This document shows positions 1 to 9,862 of a stretch of 40,011 bases of DNA, piece after piece. The DNA is from Parvularcula maris (GTDB lineage Bacteria; Pseudomonadota; Alphaproteobacteria; Caulobacterales; Parvularculaceae): assembly GCF_024505085.1 (NCBI RefSeq), contig NZ_JANIBC010000020.1:1-40011 (forward strand). Reading direction: 5' to 3'. Positions within the stretch are counted from its first letter, which is position 1, and every line of letters starts with the position of its first letter. The notes under the pieces were generated by a model, which saw nothing but the letters and a program-made list of their open reading frames with translations, did not search any database and was not told the DNA's origin. The position numbers and the translations under genes were made by a program.

Positions 1-3000
1 TAACGACCAAGCGGAAGAAGAACGTCGATGGGCTGAAGATTGAGCGAAAGGCCGTCTGCGGACAGAGCCGTCTCGATACGAATATTCCTTCCGCGGGTAT
101 AGTCGTAGAGGGTTACCGTGCTGGTGTTCACGGTGACAGGGTCGACCGCCTCATCGAAGACGACATCCATGAAGGTATCGAGAGCCAAGCCGCGCTGCTC
201 GTCTTTGGGATCGGTCAGGCTGACGCGCGGACGCACATCGTCCTCAGCGCCGCCGGTGGTGAAGGTCGTCGTGCCGGGGTTGATGAGGTTGTTCCCTGCG
301 GCATCGGTCAGGCCTGCGGCGACGACCACGCTGTACTGCGCAGCGGCATCGAGCGCTTCAGAAGGCGTCAGGGTCATGCGGCGCTGGCCGCCGAAGAAGG
401 AGACGCCCACCGGCACGATCTCATCGTCGCGTCGCAGGCTGACAGCGCCGAGCGCCGAGGCAGCGTCGATGGCTTCGTTGAACTCCAGGCTCACCCGAGC
501 ATTGAGCGGTACACCCCCTGCCCCGTCGGCAATCGAGGATTTGAGGAGAACAGGCGGCGCCTGGTCGGTCTCGAACCCTGTGGTGAAGTCGAAGTCGCGG
601 GTGCCGGCGAGCGTGTTGCCCGCGGCGTCAGCCACCAGATAGTTCACCGACAGACGGTACTGGCGCAGGATATCCAGAGGCTCATCAGGAACGAGGAAGG
701 CCTGACCATTGGCCGGATCCACCTGCACGGCCGCTGGGACGAAAGTGTAGGTTGTCCAGTCATAGAGGGTGACGCGGTCCTCGGTCAGCGTGGCCGGGTC
801 GACCGCCTCGCTGAAGGTGATGCCGAAGGACGCGTTGACCGGCACGCCGGTCTGGTTGTCAGCCACCGTGGCGGCGAGGATCTGCGGCGCGGTCTCATCG
901 GCGACCTCGCCCGTGGTGAAGCTCAGGACGAAGGGCTCCGCGAGGGCGTTGAAGGCAAGGTCCCGGACCCCGTCCAGCGTCACGGCATAGGGGGTGAAGG
1001 GTACGAGGTTGACCGGCGGGTCGATCGTCAGGCTGAGACCGTCGGCGGAGAGCGACAGGTCGGACTGAACCGGCTCGCCTGCGGGGAGCGGCGCGAGCAC
1101 CACTGTCCCAGCGTCAAAGCTGCTGCGTACCATCGGCTCGGAGAAGCGGATCGTCACCGTGCGGTTGGTGAAGACATCGGTCGCATCCGCCGCGGGCACG
1201 GTCTCGACCACCAGAGGCCGGGCAATGTCGTTGTTGAAGGGGTCGCTGCCCTCAGCAGCTTCGGCGAGGTTGGTCTTGCCGTCGCCATCGGGGTCGAGGC
1301 CAGCATCACCCTCATCGGTGGGGTCGAGGCCGAAGCGGCTCTCATAGCCGTCGGACATGCCGTCGCCGTCCGTATCCGTATCGAAGGGATCGGTGATGTA
1401 GCCGTCGGCGCCTGCAAAGACCTCTTCGCCGTCCTCAAGGCCGTCGCCATCCGTATCGGCGCCGTTGATATCCGTACCGCGCGCGACCTCATCAGCGTTG
1501 CTCAGGCCGTCGCCGTCGAGATCGTCTTCGCCGTCCGGAATACCGTCATTGTCGGTATCGGGATTGAGGGGGGAGAGACCAGCATCGATCTCCACCTTGT
1601 CGCTGAGCCCGTCCTCGTCAGTGTCGGCCTTGGTCGGATCGGTGCCGAAGACCAGCTCCTCAGCGTCGCTAAGCCCGTCGCCGTCCGTGTCCTCGTTGAA
1701 GACCAGCGGGTCGGAGTTGATCTCTACCTCGTAGCCGTCGGACAGGCCGTCATCATCGGTGTCGGGATCGTTCGGGTCGGTGTTCCAGATGGAGGTCTCG
1801 GCCAGATCGGCCAGGCCGTCGCCGTCGCTGTCCACATCGGCGCCGACGATCACGTCGCTGGACCGGCCCAGATTGGAGGCGAGGTCGATCGCCGTCGCAG
1901 CGATGGTCAGGCCGCTCTCATTGTCAGGCACCTGCAGGTTGTAGGCGTAGGGGGGTACGGTGTCGGTAAACACCGTCTCGCCGTCCACCAGGAAGTTGAC
2001 GGCGACCACGCGCACATCGTCCTCGGCTTCCACGGTGACAGGCACGGTGGAGCCGCGGACCAGTACGTCGCCGCTGAAGGGGCTGGTGATCTCAACCGTG
2101 GGCGGTACCCCACCCGTATCGCTCAGCTCCCGGTACTGAGCGATGAACAGCCGCGTCTTGCCGGTTGCCTTGTAGTCATCGCGGACCACGAAGCTCTCTT
2201 CGGTGATGTAGACATACTGCCCGTCGAGATCGATCCCGGTACCCGCATAGTCGCCAAAGGGCGAGAGGTTGATGACGCCCTGCAGGAAGGCCGAAGCGGG
2301 AACCTGGATGTTCACATAGGCCACGACGTTCGGGAACAGCTGCTCGGCGAAGAAGGCTTGATCGCCGTCCAGCACCACATCTCGCGGCGCGAGCGAGCGG
2401 TCGGTCCGGCGCACGATCGGGCTTGCTGGGTCGTTGAAGTCGATAACGGCGTAGCCCGTCGAGTAGGCGGCGACGTAGACGAAGCGTCCGTCGGTGGTCA
2501 GATCTTTGGAGAGCGACAGCGGCGCCGTCCCCGCCGCCACCGGGGCGGAGGGCGTGTCGATGGTGAAGCCCGCCACCCCTGCATTGGTGGCCGCGACGAG
2601 GAGGTTTCCGGCAGCCGCCACCCCCTTCACATCGCCCAGACCGCCTATGGTTCGAACCAGCGTCGGCACCTCGATATTGGAGATGTCCACAACGGCAACA
2701 CCGGCCGAGCCCAACGCGACATAGGCAATGTCGCCAAGGACCTCGACATCCTGCGCGATCCCCTCAAGCGACAGGCCTGCGGCGAAGCTAGGCGCGGCCG
2801 GATCGGAGATGTCCGCCACTACCAGACCGTTTTCGCCGTCTGCGATCAGGGCGAACTCGCCTTCGAGCTTCACGTCGATGGCGGTGCCGGCCGTATCGAG
2901 ACCATCGCCGACAACGGCGGGAGCCGCCCTGTCAGCCACGTTGACGACCTGAAGGCCAGCGGCCCCGGCGGCGATGAACGCCCGGTCGCCCGCCACGGCC

Positions 3001-4232
3001 ACATTGTTCGCGTAGCCCGGAATATCTACGGCAGAGAGCGCCACGGGGGTGAAGGAGGAGACGTTGATCTGCGCCGTCGCCTCAAGGCCGCCGAGGCTAG
3101 CGGTGACCGTGGCGACCCCGGACCGCCCAGCGAAGACACGGCCCGACTCCGCGCCGAAGCTCGCGATCGAGAGGTCGTTGGAGCTGTAGTTCGTCCCGTT
3201 GGCCGTCGAGGTGAGGTCGATCGTGTTGCCGTCGATCAGCGTACCGGTGACCCTCAGCTGCGTGCTCGCCTCGGTGTCGATCGTGTTGAAGACCAGGGTG
3301 ACGTCGGACGGGACGATCTCGATGGCTGCGAGAACACCAGCGAGGTTACGGTCGGTGGGATCGTTCGGATCCGAGCCGGTCGCGATCTCCAAGGGGTCGC
3401 GAATGCCGTCGCTGTCGCTGTCCTGCAGGAGGGGGTTGCTGATATAGCCGTCGGCACCAGCGGTGACCTCCTCACCGTCGCTGATCGTATCGCCGTCGGT
3501 ATCGGCATTGGTGGGGTCCGTGCCGAGCTGGAACTCCTCCAAGGTGGTGAGGCCGTCACCGTCCTGATCTTCTGCCGCGTCGATCGGATCGTTCGGGTTG
3601 AGGCCGAAGGCGATCTCGTACTCGTCGGGCAGTCCGTCTTCGTCCGAATCGCCTGCCGCCGTCACCGTAACGAACTTCACCGCCAAGGTGCCGTCGAGCT
3701 GGACGGAGATCAGCGCATTGCCTGTGCCCACGGGCGTGATGGCGCCGCTCGCCGAGACGGACGCGATGTCGGGGTTGGACGAGATATAGTTGATGCCGCT
3801 GGCCGCCGAGGTGACATCCTCCCCGCTTCCGTCGGGATAGAGCGCGGTGACGTTAAGCTGCGAGGGGCTGCCGTCGAGGTCGAGGATGATCGTCTGGAAG
3901 GGGAGGATGTCGAGGGACGAGGGAACGACCGTCTCCTCGGCGAGGAAGAAGGCGCCCGGATCGACCGCCCCGTTACGCTGTACCGTGAAGAACTCGGTCT
4001 CCGCCGAGATGGTCTGACCATCGCGGATACAGCTTGCCCTCGCCCTGATCTGCCCGGATGTCGCCGGAACATTGGGTAGCGCAAAGCTCCCATCGGCGCC
4101 CGCCTGGACCACGCGGTTCAGAATGGAGATGGTACAGGTCTCGTCCAGTTCGAGCTCGACTTGGGCCTGTGCGGCAGCACTGCCGAAGAGGAACCCGGCT
4201 GCGGTAAGGAAGGCTGCAAACTTGACGGACAT
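1..4232 (-). CDS. Giant exported calcium-repeat/Ig-like/LVIVD-propeller protein (3' end outside window)
   Basis: The frame is open from the ATG at 4232 to the left edge (1410 codons), so the C-terminus is missing. The start has a GGGGGA ribosome site and a signal peptide ending near GSAAAQAQ. Domains read in order: two BIG2-like Ig domains (about residues 100-190 and 300-392) around a first block of DxDGDGxxD calcium-binding repeats (190-288); a beta-propeller of repeats like [16 protein letters not shown], typical of LVIVD proteins (396-700); another Ig-like domain (706-796); a long second thrombospondin-type-3-like block (798-998); then four SbsA-type Ig-like domains (from about 1010), each with an RFSEPM or TFSEAV-like motif. 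Such proteins are usually surface adhesins or scaffolds that need calcium; that role is inference. It lies 32 bases after the upstream exported-protein gene, so is probably the last or a late gene of that operon. Confidence 0.88.
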   Translation of the reverse strand, partial: MSVKFAAFLTAAGFLFGSAAAQAQVELELDETCTISILNRVVQAGADGSFALPNVPATSGQIRARASCIRDGQTISAETEFFTVQRNGAVDPGAFFLAEETVVPSSLDILPFQTIILDLDGSPSQLNVTALYPDGSGEDVTSAASGINYISSNPDIASVSASGAITPVGTGNALISVQLDGTLAVKFVTVTAAGDSDEDGLPDEYEIAFGLNPNDPIDAAEDQDGDGLTTLEEFQLGTDPTNADTDGDTISDGEEVTAGADGYISNPLLQDSDSDGIRDPLEIATGSDPNDPTDRNLAGVLAAIEIVPSDVTLVFNTIDTEASTQLRVTGTLIDGNTIDLTSTANGTNYSSNDLSIASFGAESGRVFAGRSGVATVTASLGGLEATAQINVSSFTPVALSAVDIPGYANNVAVAGDRAFIAAGAAGLQVVNVADRAAPAVVGDGLDTAGTAIDVKLEGEFALIADGENGLVVADISDPAAPSFAAGLSLEGIAQDVEVLGDIAYVALGSAGVAVVDISNIEVPTLVRTIGGLGDVKGVAAAGNLLVAATNAGVAGFTIDTPSAPVAAGTAPLSLSKDLTTDGRFVYVAAYSTGYAVIDFNDPASPIVRRTDRSLAPRDVVLDGDQAFFAEQLFPNVVAYVNIQVPASAFLQGVINLSPFGDYAGTGIDLDGQYVYITEESFVVRDDYKATGKTRLFIAQYRELSDTGGVPPTVEITSPFSGDVLVRGSTVPVTVEAEDDVRVVAVNFLVDGETVFTDTVPPYAYNLQVPDNESGLTIAATAIDLASNLGRSSDVIVGADVDSDGDGLADLAETSIWNTDPNDPDTDDDGLSDGYEVEINSDPLVFNEDTDGDGLSDAEELVFGTDPTKADTDEDGLSDKVEIDAGLSPLNPDTDNDGIPDGEDDLDGDGLSNADEVARGTDINGADTDGDGLEDGEEVFAGADGYITDPFDTDTDGDGMSDGYESRFGLDPTDEGDAGLDPDGDGKTNLAEAAEGSDPFNNDIARPLVVETVPAADATDVFTNRTVTIRFSEPMVRSSFDAGTVVLAPLPAGEPVQSDLSLSADGLSLTIDPPVNLVPFTPYAVTLDGVRDLAFNALAEPFVLSFTTGEVADETAPQILAATVADNQTGVPVNASFGITFSEAVDPATLTEDRVTLYDWTTYTFVPAAVQVDPANGQAFLVPDEPLDILRQYRLSVNYLVADAAGNTLAGTRDFDFTTGFETDQAPPVLLKSSIADGAGGVPLNARVSLEFNEAIDAASALGAVSLRRDDEIVPVGVSFFGGQRRMTLTPSEALDAAAQYSVVVAAGLTDAAGNNLINPGTTTFTTGGAEDDVRPRVSLTDPKDEQRGLALDTFMDVVFDEAVDPVTVNTSTVTLYDYTRGRNIRIETALSADGLSLNLQPIDVLLPLGR

Positions 4233-4264
4233 GTCTGTTCCCCCGGCTAGAGACGCTCTCGCCG

Positions 4265-5383
4265 TTATTGATCCTGACCCGTGACTTCGAACTGCCCGAA
4301 CGCTGGCTCGGCGAAGGCGCCGGTGACCATATTGGGCGAAACTAACGCATTCAGTACGCTGTAGACGCTCGCTGCGTTGACGAACTCAAACCCCTCTTCG
4401 GTCCGCTGAGCGAACACAGGCTGAAGGGCATCGCCCGGCCTCGAGAAGAAGGCGACGATCAGCGGCTCAGCATCCATGACGAAGAGGAGCTCGAACTCCG
4501 CGAACTGCGCGAGGGTCTCTCCAGCCAGCGGTGTGGACTGCAACGCCTGGCGCAGGACAGAAGCGCTGTCCTCCGCATAAAGATCGACGAAGCGCCCGAG
4601 CTCGCCATTCGCGACCAGCTCCTGCGCCTCCTCAACGAAGCGCACAAAGGCCGCCTCATCATTAGAGGTATCCGGGTCGCTGCCGTCGAAGGACAGGACC
4701 GGCCATCCGATCTCGGGGTCGTTGTCCCGGCTCGGCAGGAGGGGGACTTCGAACTCCCGGGCAGTATCCCCATCGGCGAACAGACTGTCGACATCCGCTC
4801 CGCCTGTCAGCGCGACCGCTCCCCTGGTACTCCAACCCGAGACGATCTGGCTGAGGAAGTCGGTCTTATCGATGACGAAGACCAGCTTGCCGTCGCGGAG
4901 GATCTTGAAGGAGATCACCGGCAGGACGGTGTTCGACCCAGCCTGCCCCCGCAAAACGAAGGTCGCGCGGTCGCCATAGGTGAAGAGCGCCAGCACATCT
5001 TGAAGCTCGATCAGGTTCCATGTGCTCAGATACGGACCGAGTGCCTGCTCGATGCTGCCCCCCGAGCGAATCAGCAGTTCCGGATCGACCAGGCGGCGAA
5101 GCGTATCGAGATCGCGTGCCTCGATCGCCCGGATGAAGAGGTTGAGCGCCCTTGTCTCTCTGAAGGGCCGCTCGCCGGAGATCCGCTCCCAGGCCACATC
5201 GTCGAACCGAACGCCCGCAAAAGTCACCAGCGCACTGGTATCCACCGGAGCTTCCTCGATGGCGTAGGGCATAGGGATGACGATCTCGCTGCCGTCAGCG
5301 ACCTGCGCTTCCGCAGCACTGGCCAACAAGGCCAGTACGCCGAAGAGGCTGCCCTTAAGGCGAGAGGAGAGGCGAGCCGACAT
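4265..5383 (-). CDS. Exported protein of unknown function, 372 aa
   Basis: The ATG at 5383 overlaps the stop of the upstream gene (TGATG), so translation is probably coupled; an in-frame start 17 codons earlier would lie inside that gene. The N-terminus is a clear signal peptide ([19 protein letters not shown]), so the protein is periplasmic or secreted. Residues about 65-150 ([20 protein letters not shown] and following) look like an NTF2/SnoaL-type cone fold, which is a guess from pattern only. A second similar stretch (about 235-300) suggests an internal duplication. No catalytic motif is visible. Lying between two large surface proteins, it may help their export or assembly. I do not recognise the family. 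Confidence 0.8.
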   Translation of the reverse strand: MSARLSSRLKGSLFGVLALLASAAEAQVADGSEIVIPMPYAIEEAPVDTSALVTFAGVRFDDVAWERISGERPFRETRALNLFIRAIEARDLDTLRRLVDPELLIRSGGSIEQALGPYLSTWNLIELQDVLALFTYGDRATFVLRGQAGSNTVLPVISFKILRDGKLVFVIDKTDFLSQIVSGWSTRGAVALTGGADVDSLFADGDTAREFEVPLLPSRDNDPEIGWPVLSFDGSDPDTSNDEAAFVRFVEEAQELVANGELGRFVDLYAEDSASVLRQALQSTPLAGETLAQFAEFELLFVMDAEPLIVAFFSRPGDALQPVFAQRTEEGFEFVNAASVYSVLNALVSPNMVTGAFAEPAFGQFEVTGQDQ

Positions 5384-8300
5384 CAGTTGCAGAGCCCCGC
5401 ATTGGCGCCTGCGAAGAGCGGACCGAACTCCCATTTCAACCCGCCCGTAGACTGAACGGTGGTGTTGTTGGTTTTCTCTTTGACGGAGGCCGTGAAGGAG
5501 AAGGAGAACTTCAGACCGCCATTACCGAAGCCGCCGGTGAATTCCGTCGGGCAGGACGGTCCCTGTCCGAACTGGTACTTGAGACCCGCGCAGAGGTTCC
5601 ACTCCAGCCGGCCCGGCTTGAAGGCCAGGCTGGCGCACTCTTCATAGTCGCCCGACCAGAAGGAGGAGTAGCCGGTGCAGGCATTGGCCTCCAGTTTGAG
5701 GTCCAGGGCCGGGACGAGCGAGCCCCGCAGGTCAAGCGTCGTACACTTCTCATTGTCGTTGCAGGCGTCCTCGGTGACTTTGACCCCGCCGCCGACCTCG
5801 GCCTTGATGTCGAAGAACAACCCGCCCTCGAGATCGAGGCTCATAAAGGCAGAGCCAAGCCAGCCGAAATCTACCTCGACTCGTGCTTCCAGGGCTGCGC
5901 CTGGGATGGGCCACGGGATGAGGAAGTCACCGGCAATACCGATCGTTCCGCGGCCGGACACTTCCTTCTTGCCGCCCGGGGTTACGTTGCCAGTGTCCCT
6001 ATCGCAGCAGTTGGAAGCCTTGCCTTCCAAGGTGACGGTAGGCTTGCTGATCTGAAGATCCGCACCAGGCAGCCTGTCGATTACCTCCAGCGCTTTGTTC
6101 ATGTTGTCGATGACTTCGGAAGGAAACTCCCAAGCAATCGAGACGCTCGTCTCCGGGTTCGGGATATCGTCGAGCTTCTTCTTGAGCTCGCCATCCTTAC
6201 AGTACTGGCACTTGTCGTCCGGCGGAGCGTCGCTGTCGTCGTTCTCCGTACCCGGCGTTCCGTTCTTGCAGGTCGGCGCCTTGCAGTCGCCCGGCTTGTC
6301 CTCGGGCTTGTCGCTGTCGTCGTTCTCCTGCTTGCCGCCGTCCTTACAGCCGTTCGGTCCTGGCTTCTTGCAGTCGCCGGGGGTGTTGGGCAGCGGCTTG
6401 TTGGGATCGTTGACGCAGTTGCAGTTGCCATCGACGCTCTGGCAGTCACCGCACTTCGCGCAGCAGCCCGAGCCGCCGGGCTGGGAGCCGCAGTGCCAGC
6501 CGGCCTTCACGACACCGACGCCCTTGTTGGACTTCACCAGCGAGCCGTCCTGGGAGACCGTCCCGAGGCCGATGGTCACGAACTCCTCGATGTCGTGGTC
6601 GTAGGAGTACATCTCAACCTGGGCGCCGGGGGCGAAGCCGTCGACATTGGGCAGCTCCAGCGGGGCGGGCGGATCGAACTTGGTGCCCGCGGGCTGGATG
6701 GTGACGATGAGCTGCGGCTGCATCCCGTTGGGCGGCGCCATCGGCACCTTATTGGCGTTCACTGGCGTCACAGAGAGGAGCCCGCTCTTGGCGCCGTCGG
6801 GGAACGTCACCGAGCCCTCCTCGACCGTCAGCTTGAAGCCGGGCACCTCATCAAGGGTGTACTCCACCTTCTCGAGACCGACCATCTGAGCGTTCTCAGT
6901 GTCGAGCTTCACCATGTAGATCGGCGCTGGCAGCGGGTTCACCGCGCCGGACACCGTCACGATGTTGTAGCTGAGATTTGGCCATTCTCCGTCCACGGTG
7001 GCGGTGGAGCCGTCCGCGATCAGATGGACCGGCCCGACCGGCGCGCCAGTGATCTCGAACTGCCCCTCGGCATCGGCGACAGCCTGCCGGTTGAGGCCGT
7101 CGACACGGATGGTCACGCCCGGAATGGGGTTGTCCTGGTTGTCGAGTACCACGCCGGTGATCTTGGTCTGACCAGCATTACCGACCTTGAGGGCGGAGGC
7201 GGTGAAGCCAGCCCTCGCCTCGACACCGTCGATGGAGGCGACCACACGGTGAACATCGAGGCCTAGCTCGCTTCCCAGACGGAAAGCCACGCTGGCCCGG
7301 CCGTCACCGTCCGTGCGGACAATCTTCGTCGTGGAGCCGTCCTCGAACTTGCCCTCGCCCTTGGTGACCTTGAACGTCACATCGACCCCGCGCAGCAGGT
7401 TCGCGCCGGTATCGGTCACTGCGACCGTCAAGGGCTTGGGCAGCGGCTGTCCGGGGCCGGACCGCTGGTTGTTGCCGTCGATAATGGAGACCTTGTCGCC
7501 CAGGCGCGGCGTTGCGTCGGCGTAGAAGACCACCTCGCCATCATAGCCCGAGGCCGTCGCGCGAACGCGGTTATTGCCTGTCCCCGCCCGGCTGCCGAGG
7601 CGGAAGCTCGTTGATGCGAGGCCTTCGGCATCGGTTCGCACCAGGATGGCCTGGGCCTCGAGATCGGTTCCCGCGCCGACCTTGCCGTCACCCTGGATCG
7701 CCCGGAAGACGACCATCTTCTCCGCGGCCGGAGAGCCATTGGCGTTCTGCAGCTTGATCGAAAGCGGAGCATCCAGAGCGCTGAGGATCTCGCCGCTCTG
7801 CGCCTGGCCCGAGACGAGCTCGATCCGGTTGGGAAGCGGCTCCTCATAGGTGATCTCGATGCTCGTGCGACCGACATTACCCACCTGGTCCGTGGCCAGG
7901 ACCTCGATCGTGTTCCTGCCGAGCTGGAGGGGGATGTTCTCGCCGAGATAGGTGCGGTTCTCGATCTTTGCCCGGCGACCGTTGACCGTCACCACCGCCT
8001 CGTCCGCGGTGACCGTGCCGCGCACGATGTCGTTGACGAGGCCAGTCACGGCGACAGTCGGTGTCTTGACGACAGCGGAGGCCAGCGGGCTCTCAATGGT
8101 GACAACGGGGGGCGTGAGGTCCTGGGAGACGACGATCGAAGCGGTGGTCTCTTCGTCCCCTGCCCCGCTTGCGCGTGCGACGATGGTGTTGAGGCCCTGC
8201 TCGAGGCTCACGAAGGTCGAGAAGGTCCCGCCGGAAAAAGTGACATTCTGTCCGTTCACGGTCAGCACCGTGGTGCCACCGCCGACCGTGCCTCTCACCT

Positions 8301-8805
8301 CCACCGACTGAGTGCCGACGGTGGTGAGCGTCGCCGGCGAGGTGATCGACACCTCAGGCCCTACGGGCTCCTCGTCATCATCCTCTTCGGTGTAGAGCTG
8401 CGGCGCGAAGTTGAACCGGGCGCGGCCGCCGAGAATTACCAGGCTCTTGGTGATCGTCTCTCCGGCAGCCATCCCGGTGGCGGAGAGCACCACATAGGGA
8501 TCACCGCTCGGCGAGAAGCCGTCAGCGCCCTGAAGTTCCATGCCGTCGGTCAAATCGCCGAGTACCATCCAGACCGGGCCTTCAATGGTGCTGGCGGCGG
8601 TGATGGTGGCGCCTACGGTCGCGTCGCTCGACCGCCTGCTCCGTCTGGGACTGGTCAGGGAGACCTGCGCCTCCGCACCAAGCTCGGTCCAGGCGGTAGG
8701 GTCGTCCTGTGCGTAGGCGGACGGTACAGGGGCCCAAAAGAGGGCGCATACCAAAAGGGCCGCTGCAAGCAGCCAGGACGGATTCGTCACGTAAGTGCGG
8801 CGCAT
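5383..8805 (-). CDS. Exported multi-domain Ig-like/invasin-like protein with Cys-rich linker, 1140 aa
   Basis: The ATG at 8805 is preferred to a TTG seven codons upstream because GGGAGGGG precedes it and a signal peptide starts there (cleavage after PSAYA, about residue 32). Domains in order: two Ig-like modules of the PxVxIxSP type (about 150-320), two invasin-like Big_1 modules with the TDxxGxAxxxF pattern (325-540), a carboxypeptidase-regulatory-like module (548-610), a beta-rich region, then a Cys/Asp/Pro-rich linker (770-880) with clustered cysteines such as CGSQPGGSGCCAKCGDC. The C-terminal 250 residues are beta-rich with several Cys. The module order resembles the N-terminal heads of large RHS-type surface proteins, but no YD repeats are present. 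A role in the cell envelope or adhesion is inferred. First gene of a three-gene operon. Confidence 0.87.
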   Translation of the reverse strand: MRRTYVTNPSWLLAAALLVCALFWAPVPSAYAQDDPTAWTELGAEAQVSLTSPRRSRRSSDATVGATITAASTIEGPVWMVLGDLTDGMELQGADGFSPSGDPYVVLSATGMAAGETITKSLVILGGRARFNFAPQLYTEEDDDEEPVGPEVSITSPATLTTVGTQSVEVRGTVGGGTTVLTVNGQNVTFSGGTFSTFVSLEQGLNTIVARASGAGDEETTASIVVSQDLTPPVVTIESPLASAVVKTPTVAVTGLVNDIVRGTVTADEAVVTVNGRRAKIENRTYLGENIPLQLGRNTIEVLATDQVGNVGRTSIEITYEEPLPNRIELVSGQAQSGEILSALDAPLSIKLQNANGSPAAEKMVVFRAIQGDGKVGAGTDLEAQAILVRTDAEGLASTSFRLGSRAGTGNNRVRATASGYDGEVVFYADATPRLGDKVSIIDGNNQRSGPGQPLPKPLTVAVTDTGANLLRGVDVTFKVTKGEGKFEDGSTTKIVRTDGDGRASVAFRLGSELGLDVHRVVASIDGVEARAGFTASALKVGNAGQTKITGVVLDNQDNPIPGVTIRVDGLNRQAVADAEGQFEITGAPVGPVHLIADGSTATVDGEWPNLSYNIVTVSGAVNPLPAPIYMVKLDTENAQMVGLEKVEYTLDEVPGFKLTVEEGSVTFPDGAKSGLLSVTPVNANKVPMAPPNGMQPQLIVTIQPAGTKFDPPAPLELPNVDGFAPGAQVEMYSYDHDIEEFVTIGLGTVSQDGSLVKSNKGVGVVKAGWHCGSQPGGSGCCAKCGDCQSVDGNCNCVNDPNKPLPNTPGDCKKPGPNGCKDGGKQENDDSDKPEDKPGDCKAPTCKNGTPGTENDDSDAPPDDKCQYCKDGELKKKLDDIPNPETSVSIAWEFPSEVIDNMNKALEVIDRLPGADLQISKPTVTLEGKASNCCDRDTGNVTPGGKKEVSGRGTIGIAGDFLIPWPIPGAALEARVEVDFGWLGSAFMSLDLEGGLFFDIKAEVGGGVKVTEDACNDNEKCTTLDLRGSLVPALDLKLEANACTGYSSFWSGDYEECASLAFKPGRLEWNLCAGLKYQFGQGPSCPTEFTGGFGNGGLKFSFSFTASVKEKTNNTTVQSTGGLKWEFGPLFAGANAGLCN

Positions 8806-8861
8806 CGAGAACAGCCCCTCCCACAACGGAGCGCTGGATGCTCCGTAACCCGGTTTATCTC

Positions 8862-8905
8862 GTTAACACGGTGTTAGGGTGTCAACACGCCGCAGGGTTG
8901 TCAAC
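8862..8905. promoter_or_regulatory. Three GT(T/C)AAC repeats at 19-base phase with palindromes
   Basis: GTTAAC starts at 8862, GTCAAC at 8881 and GTCAAC at 8900, so the steps are exactly 19 and 19 bases. The first two continue as GT(T/C)AACACG. The first copy is part of the 13-base palindrome TAACAC-G-GTGTTA (8864-8876), and the second of GTGT-CA-ACAC (8879-8888). The array is 57-100 bases upstream of the start at 8805, where a promoter and operator would be expected. Spacing near two helical turns would suit a cooperative regulator; that is inference. Confidence 0.4.
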
Positions 8906-9102
8906 GCTGAAAACTGCACCTGGCTGCATCTTTTCTGAACAGGAAACGCGAGGAAAAGGACTTGCACAGCGAGAGTAGCTGAAACCACTCGTTATTTCGG
9001 GGTTGCCGCAGTATTCGCGAGTAGCGCAAAAAAACGGCGCACCATCCCCGAGGTTCCATCAGCACTATGCAGAAGCGAGCCCGAGAGGGATAAGACGCAT
9101 GC

Positions 9103-9131
9103 GGTCCGACGCTCGTCTAGAACGTCAGACC
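9103..9131 (-). terminator. Hairpin after the VPLPA-CTERM gene
   Basis: GGTCCGACG (9103-9111) and CGTCAGACC (9123-9131) form a 9-base stem with one G-U-type pair and an 11-base loop. It starts 24 bases past the stop codon at 9155. No T-run follows in the minus direction, so it may only slow or protect the transcript end. Confidence 0.3.
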
Positions 9132-9154
9132 ACCAATTGCTAGGAGACGAATGT

Positions 9155-9784
9155 TCAGCCGCGCTTGCGCAGCAGCAGGCCGCCGAAACCGGTCAGTGCG
9201 AAGACGAAAGCGCCTGGAAGCGGGATCGGGTTGACCACGTCATCGAGAACGAAGGCGATGTTGTCGATGCTGAAGGTGGTGTCGAAGCCGTCATCCTCAT
9301 CGAACAGGTCGATGAACAGCGCGACGGTACGCCCCTGCAGCGAGCTGATATCCACGGTGAAGCTGCCAACGTCACCAGCTTCGATGAAGGTAGCCACGTC
9401 GAGCAGCAAATCCTCCGAATCGGCCAGGAGGACCTGCAGCGAGTCGCCGAAGAAGCTGGTTCCGTCTTCCAGCGCATCAACATCTGCCACCGCCTGGGTG
9501 ATGTCGAACACGAGCGACACCGCGTTGCTCGGCACCAACAGGCCGGGATCGAAGGTGAAGCTCCCATCGTCGCCCTGGCTGATCGAGGCCACCAGCACAT
9601 CCGCGCCAAGGCCAGCATCGGTGCTGAGCGTTGCGGTACCGCCACTGATCGACACTGTTCCGCCGTCTTCGAAAGTGACGAAGCCTGTCGAACCAGCACT
9701 AAAATCGCCGTTCACAATGGCGGCTTGACCGATCCCCAAGGAAGCGGATGCAGTTAGAGCGATAGCTGTCAGCGTCTTAATCAT
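9155..9784 (-). CDS. VPLPA-CTERM-type surface protein, 209 aa
   Basis: The ATG at 9784 follows GGGGGAACC and begins a signal peptide (MIKTLTAIALTASASLGIGQAA). The mature part is acidic and beta-rich, with a jelly-roll-like pattern (IVNGDFSAGSTGFVTFEDGG) seen in many PEP-CTERM proteins. The C-terminus has the tripartite sorting signal: PIPLPGA, a hydrophobic helix, then LLLRKRG. This matches the VPLPA-CTERM class recognised by exosortase-type enzymes and removed on export. No exosortase is in the window. There is no enzymatic motif. It stands alone between the T2SS operon end (9863) and the exported-protein operon, in the same direction as both. Confidence 0.8.
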   Translation of the reverse strand: MIKTLTAIALTASASLGIGQAAIVNGDFSAGSTGFVTFEDGGTVSISGGTATLSTDAGLGADVLVASISQGDDGSFTFDPGLLVPSNAVSLVFDITQAVADVDALEDGTSFFGDSLQVLLADSEDLLLDVATFIEAGDVGSFTVDISSLQGRTVALFIDLFDEDDGFDTTFSIDNIAFVLDDVVNPIPLPGAFVFALTGFGGLLLRKRG

Positions 9785-9862
9785 GGCTTGGTTCCCCCAC
9801 CCCCAGGGCACGGACCTTTACGGTCACTTCCCCGTTACCGTCATTTCTCAAATACCTCAGGC

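Larger units (their letters stand above)
8806..9154. other. Intergenic region upstream of the exported-protein operon
   Basis: About 350 bases without a convincing gene. The part next to the minus-strand gene starting at 8805 holds GT(T/C)AAC repeats and two small palindromes (listed separately). The rest is noticeably less GC-rich than the flanking genes and includes a run of seven A at 9028-9034. A hairpin at 9103-9131 lies just past the end of the VPLPA-CTERM gene. No good sigma70 pair could be fixed by eye. Confidence 0.6.

Noticed and set aside
1240-1840. Short regularly spaced repeats resembling a repeat array
   Set aside because: They encode DxDGDG calcium-binding loops, are degenerate and in frame, and have no constant spacer, so this is not CRISPR.
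2358-4079. 573-codon plus-strand open frame
   Set aside because: It lies antisense to the giant exported protein, whose minus-strand frame has a signal peptide and clear domains. The plus frame is Arg/Gly/Asp-rich without domain pattern.
8806-8826. Seven-codon N-terminal extension from a TTG
   Set aside because: The ATG at 8805 starts the signal peptide and has a purine-rich ribosome site.
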